Shown here piece by piece: positions 1 through 8,292 of a stretch of DNA of 64,000 bases; position 1 is the stretch's first letter; each line of letters starts with the position of its first letter. This DNA comes from JAKANT01 sp035502095 (lineage in GTDB: Bacteria; Pseudomonadota; Gammaproteobacteria; Burkholderiales; Burkholderiaceae_F): positions 1 to 64,000 of the forward strand of contig DATJUX010000018.1 of NCBI GenBank assembly GCA_035502095.1. The letters are read 5' to 3'. The notes under the pieces were generated by a model that was given only the letters and a program-made list of their open reading frames with translations, was not told the origin of the DNA and did not search any database. Made by a program: the position numbers and the translations under genes.

Positions 1-150
1 CTAACGCAGAAGGGGTTGACGTCCGAAGACAACCGCGCGAAGCGTGGCGCGCTGTGGGTAAATTTGGATGAGGAGCGCTCCGAGGCGGCGCGCCAGCTGC
101 AAGCATGGGGATTCCAATACAAGCAGGGACGCGGGTGGTGGAGGGGGTAG
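1..150 (+). CDS. C-terminal end of an unrecognised protein (truncated by window edge)
   Basis: An open frame enters from the left edge and stops with TAG at 148-150, giving 49 residues. The tail ends in GFQYKQGRGWWRG after a charged stretch (DEERSEAARQLQAW), and looks like a genuine protein C-terminus because it combines an amphipathic helix with an aromatic/basic end. I do not recognise the family. It lies beside a decayed Fic gene, so it probably belongs to the same accessory segment. The start lies outside the window, and the frame could also be a remnant. Confidence 0.4.
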   Translation, partial: LTQKGLTSEDNRAKRGALWVNLDEERSEAARQLQAWGFQYKQGRGWWRG

Positions 151-739
151 TTCGAGCACTTACGACGTTCTTACCCCGCGAAACGACGTCCACCGGAAAG
201 AACGCTTGAAGACAGCCCCATCGCGAACGAAGAGCGACCGGATAAAGACGACCAGTGGAATCGCGTCATTGAACTCGAATTGGTGCCCCATCCTGAGCAC
301 CCACGGCCTGAGGTGGTACTGATGGACTACGACATGCCGGACGGTGTGCTGCGGGTGAAGGTTCGTGCGGCAAACGCCGGCTACATCCTCCGGCGATGGA
401 ACATTGACTGTTCACCGGATCACAGCCAGCGAGGCCTGGAGTTCGCTTTGTGGCTGAGGGACCCTCTGGCGCTGTACGGCGCGAACAACGCCCAGTTGGC
501 GCCAGGCTATCGGGACCCTCGGACCGAATCAGCCGATAGACCGATCCGAGCCATGTGACCCAGCCTGCAAAGCTGGCTATCACGCTTGGGCTGGTCACCC
601 CGTCGTTCCTCACGGCGATTCGGTGTCTTCGCGCTGCGCGATTCGAAGATGAACCATTGCGGGCCTGGAGCGCGCGGAGAGCGACAAGCCTGTGGCCAAG
701 TGTGCAGTGCGCGCGCTCGGCGCCTGGAAAGGAACTGGA
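151..739. other. 589-bp stretch with no supportable gene; probable decayed accessory DNA
   Basis: No family can be recognised on either strand. The best open frame runs on the plus strand to a TGA at 556-558 and is open from 151, but it has no ATG; a TTG at 280 would give 92 residues. Its middle part (DYDMPDGVLRVKVRAANAGY) reads like a real acidic/beta-rich protein and is in the same frame as the truncated gene that ends at 150, so it may be a separate remnant. Short overlapping frames on the other strand look random. I see no repeats, tRNA or clear promoter here. Confidence 0.4.
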
Positions 740-1932
740 TCACGCGCCGGCCTCACCGCCAACCGCGCCAGGGCCCGCGTCGTTGAACAGCGCGATGTAG
801 AGCGCATAACGGAAGCGCCGGTTGCGCGCGTAGCGGTCATTTCACTCAGCACTCCGAGCTTCACGAGCCTGGACACCAGGGCCTTCGCCGCCCGTAGGTC
901 GGGCCGGTCATCTTCTGCACGTCGCCGACGGCAACGATTGGACGGTCGAACAGGGATTGGAGCACCTTATGGCCGTTGCCAGCCGCGCGGCCGAGTTGCG
1001 CTGTGATGGCAGCACGATGCTGCTCTCGCAGCTGCAGGATCCGGCGCGCGGTGTCGGCGGCTTCGACCGCCACGCCGACGACACCGCGCAGGAAGAAGCT
1101 CAACCATTCCTCCCAATCACCGCGATCGCGCACCGCCTGCAGGTGCTCGTAGTAGGCCCGCCGATGCTGCTTGAAAGAAGTGCGAGAGATACAGCACCGG
1201 CTTGTGCAGCACGCCGCGCTCCGTCAGCAGAAAAGTGATCAGCAGCCGGCCCACGCGCCCGTTGCCGTCGAGAAAGGGGTGAATCGCCTCGAACTGCACA
1301 TGCGCCAGTGCAATCTTCACCAGCGGCGGCAAGTCGTCGGTCGCCTGCAGGAACTTCTCCAGATCGCCCAGCGCGTCGGGCACCGCGTGGTGCGGCGGCG
1401 GCACGAACGTCGCAGTGTTCAGCGTGCAGCCGACCGGTCCGATCCAGTTCTGGCTGGTGCGCAGTTCGCCGGACTGCAGCCGGCCACCGCGTACGCCGCG
1501 CATCAGCTCGGTGTGGGATTTCGCGGATCAGCCGCGCCGACACGGCCAACTCTGGCAGCCGCGCCACACCGTGGTTCATCGCGCGCACATAGTTGAAGAC
1601 CTCGTCGACGTCGCGCGGTAGGTTCTGGTCGAAGAGCTGCGCCTCCGCTGCCAGCAGGTCTTGCAGCGAGCTCTGCGTGCCCGCGATCTGGCTGGAGAGC
1701 ACGGCCTCCTTGCGCACGTACATGAAGACGAAGAGGTCCGGTTCGGCAGCGTCAGCGCGGACCCGTCGAGCCCGCGGAGGGCGCGATCCGCCGCCGACGG
1801 CAGCCCCTGCAGTTCGCCGGCCGGCGCCAAGGCAGGCCGAGGCGGCAACGGCGCTGGCATGAAGGCCCGGTAGCCGGTCGGCTGGGCGATGTACCGTCCT
1901 GCTCGCGTCGAGCCTTCGGCGTTGCCCGCCAT
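740..1932 (-). pseudogene. Fic family AMPylator-type protein, broken by at least five frameshifts
   Basis: Reading leftward from ATG 1932, a complete Fic-protein sequence can be followed only by changing frame repeatedly. The N-terminus (AGRYIAQPTGYRAFMPAPLP) is in one frame, the helix containing YVRKEAVLSSQIAGTQSSL in a second, and the catalytic region in the first frame again with an intact HPFLDGNGRVGR motif. The C-terminal winged-helix part (KQHRRAYYEHLQ, VGDVQKMT) is in a third, then two further shifts near 886 and 840 lead to ALYIALFNDAGPG and a TGA at 740-742. No stop codon interrupts the assembled path. Fic enzymes usually transfer AMP to target hydroxyls. The inhibitory helix motif, normally SxxIEG, reads SSQIAGT, so its glutamate is alanine. 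The gene is non-functional as read; an error-rich assembly patch is the alternative. Confidence 0.8.
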
Positions 1933-2175
1933 CTAGATCGCTGCCCTTCGCAAGGGTCCAGATTCTGGCTATACGATAGGCAGCGTTTAACAAGGCAGAG
2001 AACGAGGTCCTTGTTTTACTTTCAGAGACCCAGTGGGACGCCCTGCAGGGGGCAACCAAATCACGGCGCTGATCGCTTGGCGCACCACCTTCTGGTATCC
2101 AAAGTGGTATCCAATTCCCAAGTACGCCTTGTATAGACAAGGTGTCGACGCCCAGAGAACCGCATGGATCCTCGG

Positions 2176-2248
2176 TGCCGGCTACCTGACTCGAACAGGT
2201 GACCTACCGCTTACAAGGCGGTTGCTCTACCAACTGAGCTAAGCCGGC
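2176..2248 (-). tRNA. tRNA-Thr (anticodon TGT)
   Basis: The minus strand folds as a full cloverleaf of 73 nt: acceptor stem GCCGGCT/AGCCGGC, D-arm AGCTCAGTTGGTAGAGC, anticodon stem ACCGC/GCGGT around loop CTTGTAA (anticodon TGT), and T-arm ACCTG-TTCGAGT-CAGGT. The discriminator is A. The next bases are CCG, so the CCA end is not fully encoded and must be added enzymatically. The body closely resembles bacterial tRNA-Thr(UGU). Its 3' end points into the decayed accessory stretch at 1-2170, the arrangement expected if the tRNA has served as an integration site. Confidence 0.95.
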
Positions 2249-2320
2249 ACGCGGGTGAGTCTAGCGGAGCGTGGCCGCCCGATATCATCGGCCACGCCCT
2301 CACGCTGGCTCGAAACCGTC

Positions 2321-3340
2321 ATGGCCACCCTGCTCGTCACCGGCGGCGCCGGATACATCGGTTCGCACACGATCGTCGAACTGCTGGCCGCCGGGCACGA
2401 CGTCGTCTGCCTCGACAACTACCGCAACAGCTCGCCGGTCGCGGTGCAGCGGCTACAGGAGATCGCCGGGCGGGAGCTGGTGGCCGTCGAGGGCGACGTG
2501 CGCGATCCGGCGTTGCTTGAGCGGACGTTCGCCACCCATCGCATCGACGCGGTGATCCACTTCGCGGCGCTGAAGGCGGTCGGCGAGTCGGTGCAGCTCC
2601 CGCTCGACTACTACGACGCCAACGTCGGGGGAACGATCGCGCTGCTGCACGCGATGCAGCGCGCGGGCGTGGGGCGGATCGTGTTCAGCTCCTCGGCCAC
2701 CGTCTACGGTGCGCCGGATTCACTGCCGATCCGCGAGGATGCGCCGATCCGCACCACCAATCCCTACGGCGCCACCAAGGCAATGGTCGAGCAGATACTG
2801 CGCGACGTCGCGGCGGCACGGCCGGACTGGTCGGTCGTGAGCCTGCGTTACTTCAACCCGATCGGCGCACACGCGAGCGGGCGCATCGGCGAGGATCCGC
2901 ACGACGTGCCCAACAACCTGTTTCCGTTCGTGTGCCAGGTCGCGGTCGGCAAGCGGCCGCATCTGAACGTGTTCGGACAGGACTGGCCGACGGTCGATGG
3001 AACCGGCGTGCGCGACTACGTGCACGTCACGGATCTCGCGGTGGGCCACGTGCGCGCGTTCGATTACACCGGGTCGCACCGCGGCTGGATCGCGATCAAC
3101 CTCGGCACGGGGCACGGGGTCAGCGTGCTGCAACTGGTCACTGCGTTCGAAAGCGCCACCGGCAGGTCCGTGCCACGGGTGATGGCCCCGCGCCGGCCCG
3201 GCGACATCGCCGCGTGCTGGGCCGATGCGTCGCTTGCCGAGCGGCTGCTGGCCTGGCGCGCGCGCCTCACGCTGCAGCAGGCCTGCGCCGATGGCTGGCG
3301 CTGGCAACTGAACAATCCGGACGGATATCGCCCGGCCTGA
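2321..3340 (+). CDS. galE: UDP-glucose 4-epimerase
   Basis: GalE interconverts UDP-glucose and UDP-galactose using tightly bound NAD; it supplies galactose for the Leloir pathway and for surface polysaccharides. The 339-residue product has the extended-SDR layout: a Rossmann motif TGGAGYIG at residues 7-14, a serine-rich SSSATVYG segment, the catalytic NPYGATK (YxxxK) near residue 147, and a C-terminal substrate domain with GVRDYVHVTDLA. Length matches the family. The ATG at 2321 is chosen because it directly precedes the Rossmann strand. A 9-bp inverted repeat (2269-2277 with 2289-2297) lies between tRNA-Thr and the start, and a short inverted repeat overlaps the stop where it meets convergent sspB. 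Confidence 0.95.
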   Translation: MATLLVTGGAGYIGSHTIVELLAAGHDVVCLDNYRNSSPVAVQRLQEIAGRELVAVEGDVRDPALLERTFATHRIDAVIHFAALKAVGESVQLPLDYYDANVGGTIALLHAMQRAGVGRIVFSSSATVYGAPDSLPIREDAPIRTTNPYGATKAMVEQILRDVAAARPDWSVVSLRYFNPIGAHASGRIGEDPHDVPNNLFPFVCQVAVGKRPHLNVFGQDWPTVDGTGVRDYVHVTDLAVGHVRAFDYTGSHRGWIAINLGTGHGVSVLQLVTAFESATGRSVPRVMAPRRPGDIAACWADASLAERLLAWRARLTLQQACADGWRWQLNNPDGYRPA

Positions 3341-3349
3341 GGGCCGGCG

Positions 3350-3880
3350 TTACTTGATGCGGGTCAGCTTGGGGCGATCGCCCGGCTTGGGCGCGCTCGG
3401 CGTGGGCGGCTTGGTTTCGTCCGACGTGTTGACCGGAATCGGCACGACGGGCACCCGCGAGCCGGTGCCGCGGATGTCGACCGCACGCGTCAGGTCGGGC
3501 GGGAGCTGCCCTTCGGTGGGCGGCACGCCCGCGATGGTGGCCGGCTCGGCACCGGCCGGAGCCTGGGGTCGCGGCACTTCGAACGCCATGCCCTGGCCGT
3601 TCTCGCGCGCATAGATCGCGATCACGCGGTGGATCGGCACGTGGACGTCACGCGGCACGCCGCCGAAACGGGCCTGGAACTCGATGCTGTCGTTGCCGAT
3701 CTTCAGGCGATTGGTGGCGAGCGCCGACACGTTGAGCACGATCTCGCCGTTTTTCACGAACTCGACCGGGACCCGCACCGATTCGTCGACCGCGACCGCC
3801 ACGTAGGGTGTGAAGCCGGAGTCCGTACACCACTCGTAGATCGCGCGCAGCAGGTAGGGCTTGGTCGACGGTTCGCTCAT
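3350..3880 (-). CDS. sspB: ClpXP protease specificity-enhancing factor SspB
   Basis: SspB is a cytoplasmic adaptor that binds ssrA-tagged stalled-translation products and hands them to ClpXP. The 176-residue protein has the usual two parts: a folded N-terminal substrate-binding domain of about 110 residues (starting MSEPSTKPYLLRAIYEWCTD) and a long flexible Pro/Thr-rich linker. It ends in the ClpX-binding module RPKLTRIK at the extreme C-terminus. It lies 36 bp downstream of sspA on the same strand, the standard proteobacterial pairing, and is probably co-transcribed with petABC-sspA. It ends 9 bp from the convergent galE stop. Confidence 0.95.
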   Translation of the reverse strand: MSEPSTKPYLLRAIYEWCTDSGFTPYVAVAVDESVRVPVEFVKNGEIVLNVSALATNRLKIGNDSIEFQARFGGVPRDVHVPIHRVIAIYARENGQGMAFEVPRPQAPAGAEPATIAGVPPTEGQLPPDLTRAVDIRGTGSRVPVVPIPVNTSDETKPPTPSAPKPGDRPKLTRIK

Positions 3881-3916
3881 ACCCGCTAGCCTAGTCCAAA
3901 GCGCGCCCGGGCGCCC

Positions 3917-4519
3917 TCAGCGCCGCATCACCTTCTCGGACGGGGTGAGCGCTTCGATGTAGGCGGGCCGGCTGAAGATGCGCTCGGCGTATTTCATCAA
4001 GGGCGCCGCGCTCTTCGGCAGGTCGATGCCGTAGTGGTCGAGGCGCCAGAGGAGCGGCGCGATCGCGACGTCGAGCATCGAAAAATCGTCGCCCAGCATG
4101 TACTTGTTCTTGAGCAGGATCGGCGCGAGCTGCGTCAGGCGGTCGCGGATCACGATCTTCGCCTTGTCGATGGCGGGCTGCTTGTTGCTGTTCTCGATCG
4201 TCTGCACGTGGACGAACAGCTCGCGCTCGAAATTGAACAGGAACAGGCGGGCGCGCGCGCGCATGACCGGGTCGGCCGGCATCAGCTGGGGATGCGGGAA
4301 ACGCTCGTCGATGTACTCGTTGATGATGTTCGATTCGTATAGCACGAGGTCGCGTTCGACCAGGATCGGCACCTGACCGTACGGATTCATCACGTTGATG
4401 TCCTCGGGCTTGTTGAAGAGGTCGACGTCCTTGATCTCGAAGTCCATGCCCTTCTCGAACAGCACGAAGCGGCAGCGCTGCGAAAAGGGGCACGTGGTTC
4501 CGGAGTAGAGCACCATCAT
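3917..4519 (-). CDS. sspA: Stringent starvation protein A
   Basis: SspA is a glutathione-S-transferase-fold protein without GST activity that binds RNA polymerase and supports stress, stationary-phase and virulence gene expression in proteobacteria. The 200-residue product has an N-terminal thioredoxin-like domain (SGTTCPFSQRCRFVLFEKGM, then NPYGQVPILV) and an all-helical C-terminal domain. Two ATGs stand in tandem; the first, 8 nt after GAAGGA, is used here. It follows petC after about 100 bp that hold two hairpins, so its transcription may be partly uncoupled from the cytochrome genes. Confidence 0.95.
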   Translation of the reverse strand: MMVLYSGTTCPFSQRCRFVLFEKGMDFEIKDVDLFNKPEDINVMNPYGQVPILVERDLVLYESNIINEYIDERFPHPQLMPADPVMRARARLFLFNFERELFVHVQTIENSNKQPAIDKAKIVIRDRLTQLAPILLKNKYMLGDDFSMLDVAIAPLLWRLDHYGIDLPKSAAPLMKYAERIFSRPAYIEALTPSEKVMRR

Positions 4520-4542
4520 TGAATTGGTCCTTCAAAACGACG

Positions 4543-4617
4543 AAGGGTGAGACGACTCACCCTTGCTCGACCGCGCCGCATTTCGCGGGCGCGGCAGTGG
4601 AGCCGGCCTGGGCCGGC
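4543..4617 (-). terminator. Double hairpin between petC and sspA (possible attenuator or partial terminator)
   Basis: Two inverted repeats occupy the petC-sspA gap: a GC stem at 4602-4608/4611-4617 and a perfect 9-bp stem AAGGGTGAG/CTCACCCTT at 4543-4551/4556-4564. On the minus strand the second is followed by CGTCGTTTT, a weak U-tract. This would suit a partial terminator or an RNA processing site that lowers sspAB relative to petABC. Function is inferred. Confidence 0.35.
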
Positions 4618-4620
4618 GTG

Positions 4621-5457
4621 TCAGTGGACGTCCCTCCAGTAGACGCGGTTCAACCGCCAAGCCGCCACCGCGAACACGCCGATCAGCAGCAGCACCCAGA
4701 CTCCCAGGTGCGAGCGGGTCGAAGCGCTCGGATCGGTCATGTACACCAGGTACGCGACCAGATCGGCGACATCGCTGTCGTACTGACGCTCGCGCAGTTC
4801 GTCGACCGGCTTGAACGAAACCTCGAAGCTCTCCTCGTGATGCCCGGAAAGCGGCGTCGTGGTGCTGGACGCGTTGCCGTCGCGGTCGATCTCGGTCACG
4901 ACCCGCGCCGGGCCCTTCTCGGTTTCGACGACGCGTTCGATCGTCGTCTCGCGCGGGCCCTGGCGCTCCCACAGGACGTGCGGCATGGCAATGTTCGCCG
5001 AGGCCATGTTGTTCCAGCCGGTCGGCGTGCTGGCGTCGCGATAGAAGCCGCGCAGGAACGCGTACAGGTAGTCTGGCCCACTGTATTCGAACGACGTGCG
5101 CGCCCGCGCGATCACCGACAGATCGGGCGGGGCCTTGCCGAACCAGACCTTGGCGTCAGCGGGTCGCATCGCCACCGTCATCACGTCGCCGACCTTCTGC
5201 GTGCCGAAAATCAGGAAATCCTTGATCTGCCTGTCGTCGAGCCCGATGTCCTGCAGCCGGTTCCAACGCATCAGCGACGCGCTGTGGCAGTTGAGGCAAT
5301 AGTTAGCGAACAGGCGCGCGCCGTTCTGGAGGGACGCAAAGTTCTTGAGCCGCGCCTCCGGGAAAGGATCCATGTGGATGCCTTCGCCGGCCGCATGTGT
5401 GACGGCACCCCAGAACGTGCCGGCAACAAGCGCGAGGAAAAGGAGCACCTTCTTCAT
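4621..5457 (-). CDS. petC: Ubiquinol-cytochrome c reductase, cytochrome c1 subunit
   Basis: Cytochrome c1 passes electrons from the Rieske centre of the bc1 complex to soluble cytochrome c. The 278-residue protein starts with a Sec signal (MKKVLLFLALVAG, cleavage after about residue 23), has a single haem-attachment motif CLNCH at residues 54-58, the axial methionine in NIAMPH (Met158), and one C-terminal membrane anchor (GVWVLLLIGVFAVAAWRL) that keeps the haem domain in the periplasm. The ATG at 5457 is chosen over the longer upstream frame because it begins the signal peptide. Haem attachment links it to the cytochrome maturation pathway, which is not in this window. It is third in petA-petB-petC. 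Confidence 0.95.
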   Translation of the reverse strand: MKKVLLFLALVAGTFWGAVTHAAGEGIHMDPFPEARLKNFASLQNGARLFANYCLNCHSASLMRWNRLQDIGLDDRQIKDFLIFGTQKVGDVMTVAMRPADAKVWFGKAPPDLSVIARARTSFEYSGPDYLYAFLRGFYRDASTPTGWNNMASANIAMPHVLWERQGPRETTIERVVETEKGPARVVTEIDRDGNASSTTTPLSGHHEESFEVSFKPVDELRERQYDSDVADLVAYLVYMTDPSASTRSHLGVWVLLLIGVFAVAAWRLNRVYWRDVH

Positions 5458-5470
5458 TCTCGTCGGCTCC

Positions 5471-6868
5471 TCAATGCGCGGCGAACACGACACGGTCGGG
5501 AACCGGCTTGAACTCACCGGCACGGCTCCACCACGGCATGAGAAGGAAGAACGCGAAATAGAGCAGCGTGCATGCCTGCGCGATGTAGGTGGAGAACGGC
5601 GTGGGCTGCTGGGTCCCCAGGTAGCCGAGGATCAGGAACACTACAGAGAAGGCGACCAGCAGGCCCAGGTGCCAGAGCGGCCGGTAGCGCATCGACTTCA
5701 CCGGCGCCTGGTCGATCCACGGCAGCGCAAAGAAGATCGTGACCGAGAGGCCCATCAGCACGACGCCCCAGAATTTCGGGTCCAGCTTGAGCGGGCCGCC
5801 GATCATCAGCACGACCAGCACCAGCGCGACGATCAGGATGGCGTACTTCACCGCCGCACGCTGCAACACGAGGAACAGCAGGATCGCGTAGGCCGCGACG
5901 CCGGCCGCGAGCACCCACATGAAGTCCTCGGTGGTCGCGCGCAATACCGAGTAGTACGGCGTGAAGTACCACACCGGGGCGATATGCGGCGGCGTGGTGA
6001 GCGGATCGGCCGGGATGAAGTTGTTCCACTCGAGGAAGTAGCCGCCCATTTCGGGCGCCAGGAACAGGATCGCGAAGAACGCGAGCAGGAACAGCGCCAG
6101 GCCGTACACGTCGTGCACCGTGTAGTACGGGTGGAACGGGATGCCGTCGAGTGGCCGGCCGGTCCTCGGGTCGAGCTTGTCCTTGATTTCCACTCCGTCC
6201 GGATTGTTCGAACCCACGTCGTGCAGGGCCAGGACGTGCGCGACGACGAGACCGAGCAACACGAGCGGGATCGCGATCACGTGGAACGAGAAGAACCGGT
6301 TCAGCGTCGCATCCGAGACCACGAAGTCGCCGCGGATCCAGATCGCCAGGTCGGGGCCGATGAACGGAATTGCGCCGAACAGGTTGACGATCACCTGCGC
6401 GCCCCAATAGCTCATCTGTCCCCACGGCAGCAGGTAGCCGAAGAACGCCTCGCCCATCAGGCAGAGGAAGATCAGGCAGCCGAAGATCCACACCAGTTCG
6501 CGCGGTTTGCGGTAGCTGCCGTAGAGCAGGCCGCGGAACATGTGCAGGTAGACGACGAGGAAGAAGAACGAGGCGCCGGTGCTGTGCATGTAGCGGATGA
6601 ACCACCCGCCCGGCACGTCGCGCATGATGTACTCGACCGACTCGAACGCGTAGCGCGCGTCCGGCTTGTAGTGCATGGTGAGGAAGATGCCGGTGACGAT
6701 CTGCAGCACCAGCATGACCAGCGCAAAGCCGCCGAAGAAGTACCAGAAGTTGAAGTTCTTCGGCGCGTAGTACTCCGACATGTGCTTCTTGTATTCCGAC
6801 ATCATCGTCGGCATACGCGCATCGATCCAGCCAAGCAGGCCTTTGTATTCGCTCTTGTGCAGTCCCAT
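5471..6868 (-). CDS. petB: Ubiquinol-cytochrome c reductase, cytochrome b subunit
   Basis: This is the integral-membrane subunit that oxidises ubiquinol at Qo and reduces quinone at Qi through two b haems. The 465-residue protein has the eight- to nine-helix cytochrome b plan. The four haem histidines are visible at about His95, His109, His196 and His211. The Qo loop motif reads PVWY (residues 298-301) rather than PEWY; this variant is known for beta- and gammaproteobacteria and supports that placement. An N-terminal extension of about 40 residues precedes helix A. It lies 13 bp upstream of petC and about 30 bp after petA. Confidence 0.96.
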   Translation of the reverse strand: MGLHKSEYKGLLGWIDARMPTMMSEYKKHMSEYYAPKNFNFWYFFGGFALVMLVLQIVTGIFLTMHYKPDARYAFESVEYIMRDVPGGWFIRYMHSTGASFFFLVVYLHMFRGLLYGSYRKPRELVWIFGCLIFLCLMGEAFFGYLLPWGQMSYWGAQVIVNLFGAIPFIGPDLAIWIRGDFVVSDATLNRFFSFHVIAIPLVLLGLVVAHVLALHDVGSNNPDGVEIKDKLDPRTGRPLDGIPFHPYYTVHDVYGLALFLLAFFAILFLAPEMGGYFLEWNNFIPADPLTTPPHIAPVWYFTPYYSVLRATTEDFMWVLAAGVAAYAILLFLVLQRAAVKYAILIVALVLVVLMIGGPLKLDPKFWGVVLMGLSVTIFFALPWIDQAPVKSMRYRPLWHLGLLVAFSVVFLILGYLGTQQPTPFSTYIAQACTLLYFAFFLLMPWWSRAGEFKPVPDRVVFAAH

Positions 6869-6898
6869 CGAGGTGTACCGGAATGGTTGGGCGGCGCG

Positions 6899-7501
6899 TC
6901 AGGCTTTGGAGTCGTCGCCGATCAGGACGACCGAGTCGGAGAGGAACTTGTAGGGCGGCACGGCGAGGTTGTCGGGGGCGGGCTTGTTCTTGAACACCCG
7001 CCCCGCGAGATCGAAGGTCGAGCCGTGGCACGGGCACACGAAACCCTGGTCGCTGCCCAGCTGCGGATTTGCGCCGGCGGGGAACGGGCCTTTCGGCGAG
7101 CAGCCGAGATGCGAGCAGATCCCGACCACGACGAGGTATTCGGGCTTGATCGAGCGGAATTCGTTCTTCGCGTAAGGCGGCGTGGGGTATGCGGTACGCA
7201 GCGATTTCGGGTCGGCGACGCGCTCGTCCGTCTGCTTGATCGACTCCAGCATTTCCGGAGTGCGATGCAGGACCCAGACCGGCTTGCCCTGCCACTCGAA
7301 CGTCTTCATTTCGCCCGGCGGGATGCCGCCGATGTCGGCCTCGACGGGAGCGCCTGCGGCCCTGGCGCGCTCCGAGGGCTGGAAGGACAGCACGAAAGGC
7401 GTTGCCGCCGCGACGGTGCCGATTCCGCCGACGACGCACGTGGAGATCAGCGCCGAGCGGCGATCGCCGTCGATCGGCCCAGGCATAGCTTCGCTAGACA
7501 T
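6899..7501 (-). CDS. petA: Ubiquinol-cytochrome c reductase, Rieske iron-sulfur subunit
   Basis: The Rieske protein takes the first electron from ubiquinol and moves it to cytochrome c1. In 200 residues it shows a single N-terminal membrane helix (ALISTCVVGGIGTVAAATPF), with an RR just before it, as expected for Tat-dependent insertion, and the two cluster-binding loops CSHLGC (129-134) and CPCHGS (156-161), giving two Cys and two His ligands. It is the first gene of the petABC cluster; GAGGG lies 6 nt before the ATG. The 240 bp shared with divergent mscL must contain its promoter, but I see no unambiguous sigma70 match. Confidence 0.96.
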   Translation of the reverse strand: MSSEAMPGPIDGDRRSALISTCVVGGIGTVAAATPFVLSFQPSERARAAGAPVEADIGGIPPGEMKTFEWQGKPVWVLHRTPEMLESIKQTDERVADPKSLRTAYPTPPYAKNEFRSIKPEYLVVVGICSHLGCSPKGPFPAGANPQLGSDQGFVCPCHGSTFDLAGRVFKNKPAPDNLAVPPYKFLSDSVVLIGDDSKA

Positions 7502-7741
7502 GGAATGCCCTCAATGACAAGCCGGACCGGTGTTGCGAGCTCCAGACAAAGAAAGACCCCGCCCGGCAAACCCGAGGAGTTTACTGCATGGCATCGCGCG
7601 GCCTCGGAGGCCCGGTCCGGCCCCTGACAGGTGCGAGCGCTCGCGCAAAACCGGCATCGGCCGCAGGACCCGGCAACCTAGAATCGACGCTCCGGAGGGG
7701 TGCGCCGGTATTCGCCTGCATGTTCGAGAAGGGACGACCAA

Positions 7742-8179
7742 ATGAGCTTCGCGCAGGAGTTCCGCGAATTCGCGGTCAAGGGCAACGTGGTCGACCTCGC
7801 GGTCGGCGTGATCATCGGCGCCGCGTTCGGCAAGATCGTCGATTCCGTCGTGAAGGACCTGATCATGCCGATCGTGGGGCGCTTCATCGGCGGCCTGGAT
7901 TTTTCCAACTACTTTCTGATGCTGGCGCAGCCGCCGCAGGGATACAGCGGACCGATGACCTACGAAGCGCTGACGAAAGCAGGGATTCCACTTTTCGCGT
8001 ACGGCAACTTCATCACGGTGGCGATCAACTTCGCCATCCTCGCCTTCATCATCTTCTGGATGGTCAAGGCGATCAACCGCCTCCGGCGCGCGACGCCACC
8101 GCCAGCGGCGCCTCCAGCCGCGCCGCCCGAGGACGTGGTGCTGCTGCGTGAGATTCGCGACGCGCTGGTTCGACGGTAG
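7742..8179 (+). CDS. mscL: Large-conductance mechanosensitive channel
   Basis: MscL is the homopentameric inner-membrane valve that opens under extreme turgor and releases solutes on osmotic downshock. The 145-residue product has the family features: an amphipathic N-terminus MSFAQEFREFAVKGNVVDLA, pore helix TM1 with the glycine-rich VGVIIGAAFGKIV, a periplasmic loop (about residues 45-75), TM2 (FITVAINFAILAFIIFWMV) and a C-terminal cytoplasmic helix bundle preceded by an Ala/Pro linker. The start at 7742 fits the conserved MS.EFREF beginning. It is divergent from petA and about 110 bp ahead of a protease gene. Confidence 0.96.
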   Translation: MSFAQEFREFAVKGNVVDLAVGVIIGAAFGKIVDSVVKDLIMPIVGRFIGGLDFSNYFLMLAQPPQGYSGPMTYEALTKAGIPLFAYGNFITVAINFAILAFIIFWMVKAINRLRRATPPPAAPPAAPPEDVVLLREIRDALVRR

Positions 8180-8292
8180 GCGCACCTCTGCACGTACACA
8201 GACGGCCGGCGCCGCTCTCCTGAGCGGTCAGCGCCCTTTCAGTTCACGGCGTCTAAAATCCGCTTTCGCGTCCTGAATTGAAACGAACCACC

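Noticed and set aside
5345..7627. A 760-codon plus-strand frame opposite petA and petB
   Set aside because: Low-complexity Arg/Glu/Gln text opposite conserved respiratory genes.
8180..8292. CCGCTC-TCCT-GAGCGG hairpin as mscL terminator
   Set aside because: The 6-bp stem is followed by CAGCGCCC rather than a T-run, so the evidence is too weak.
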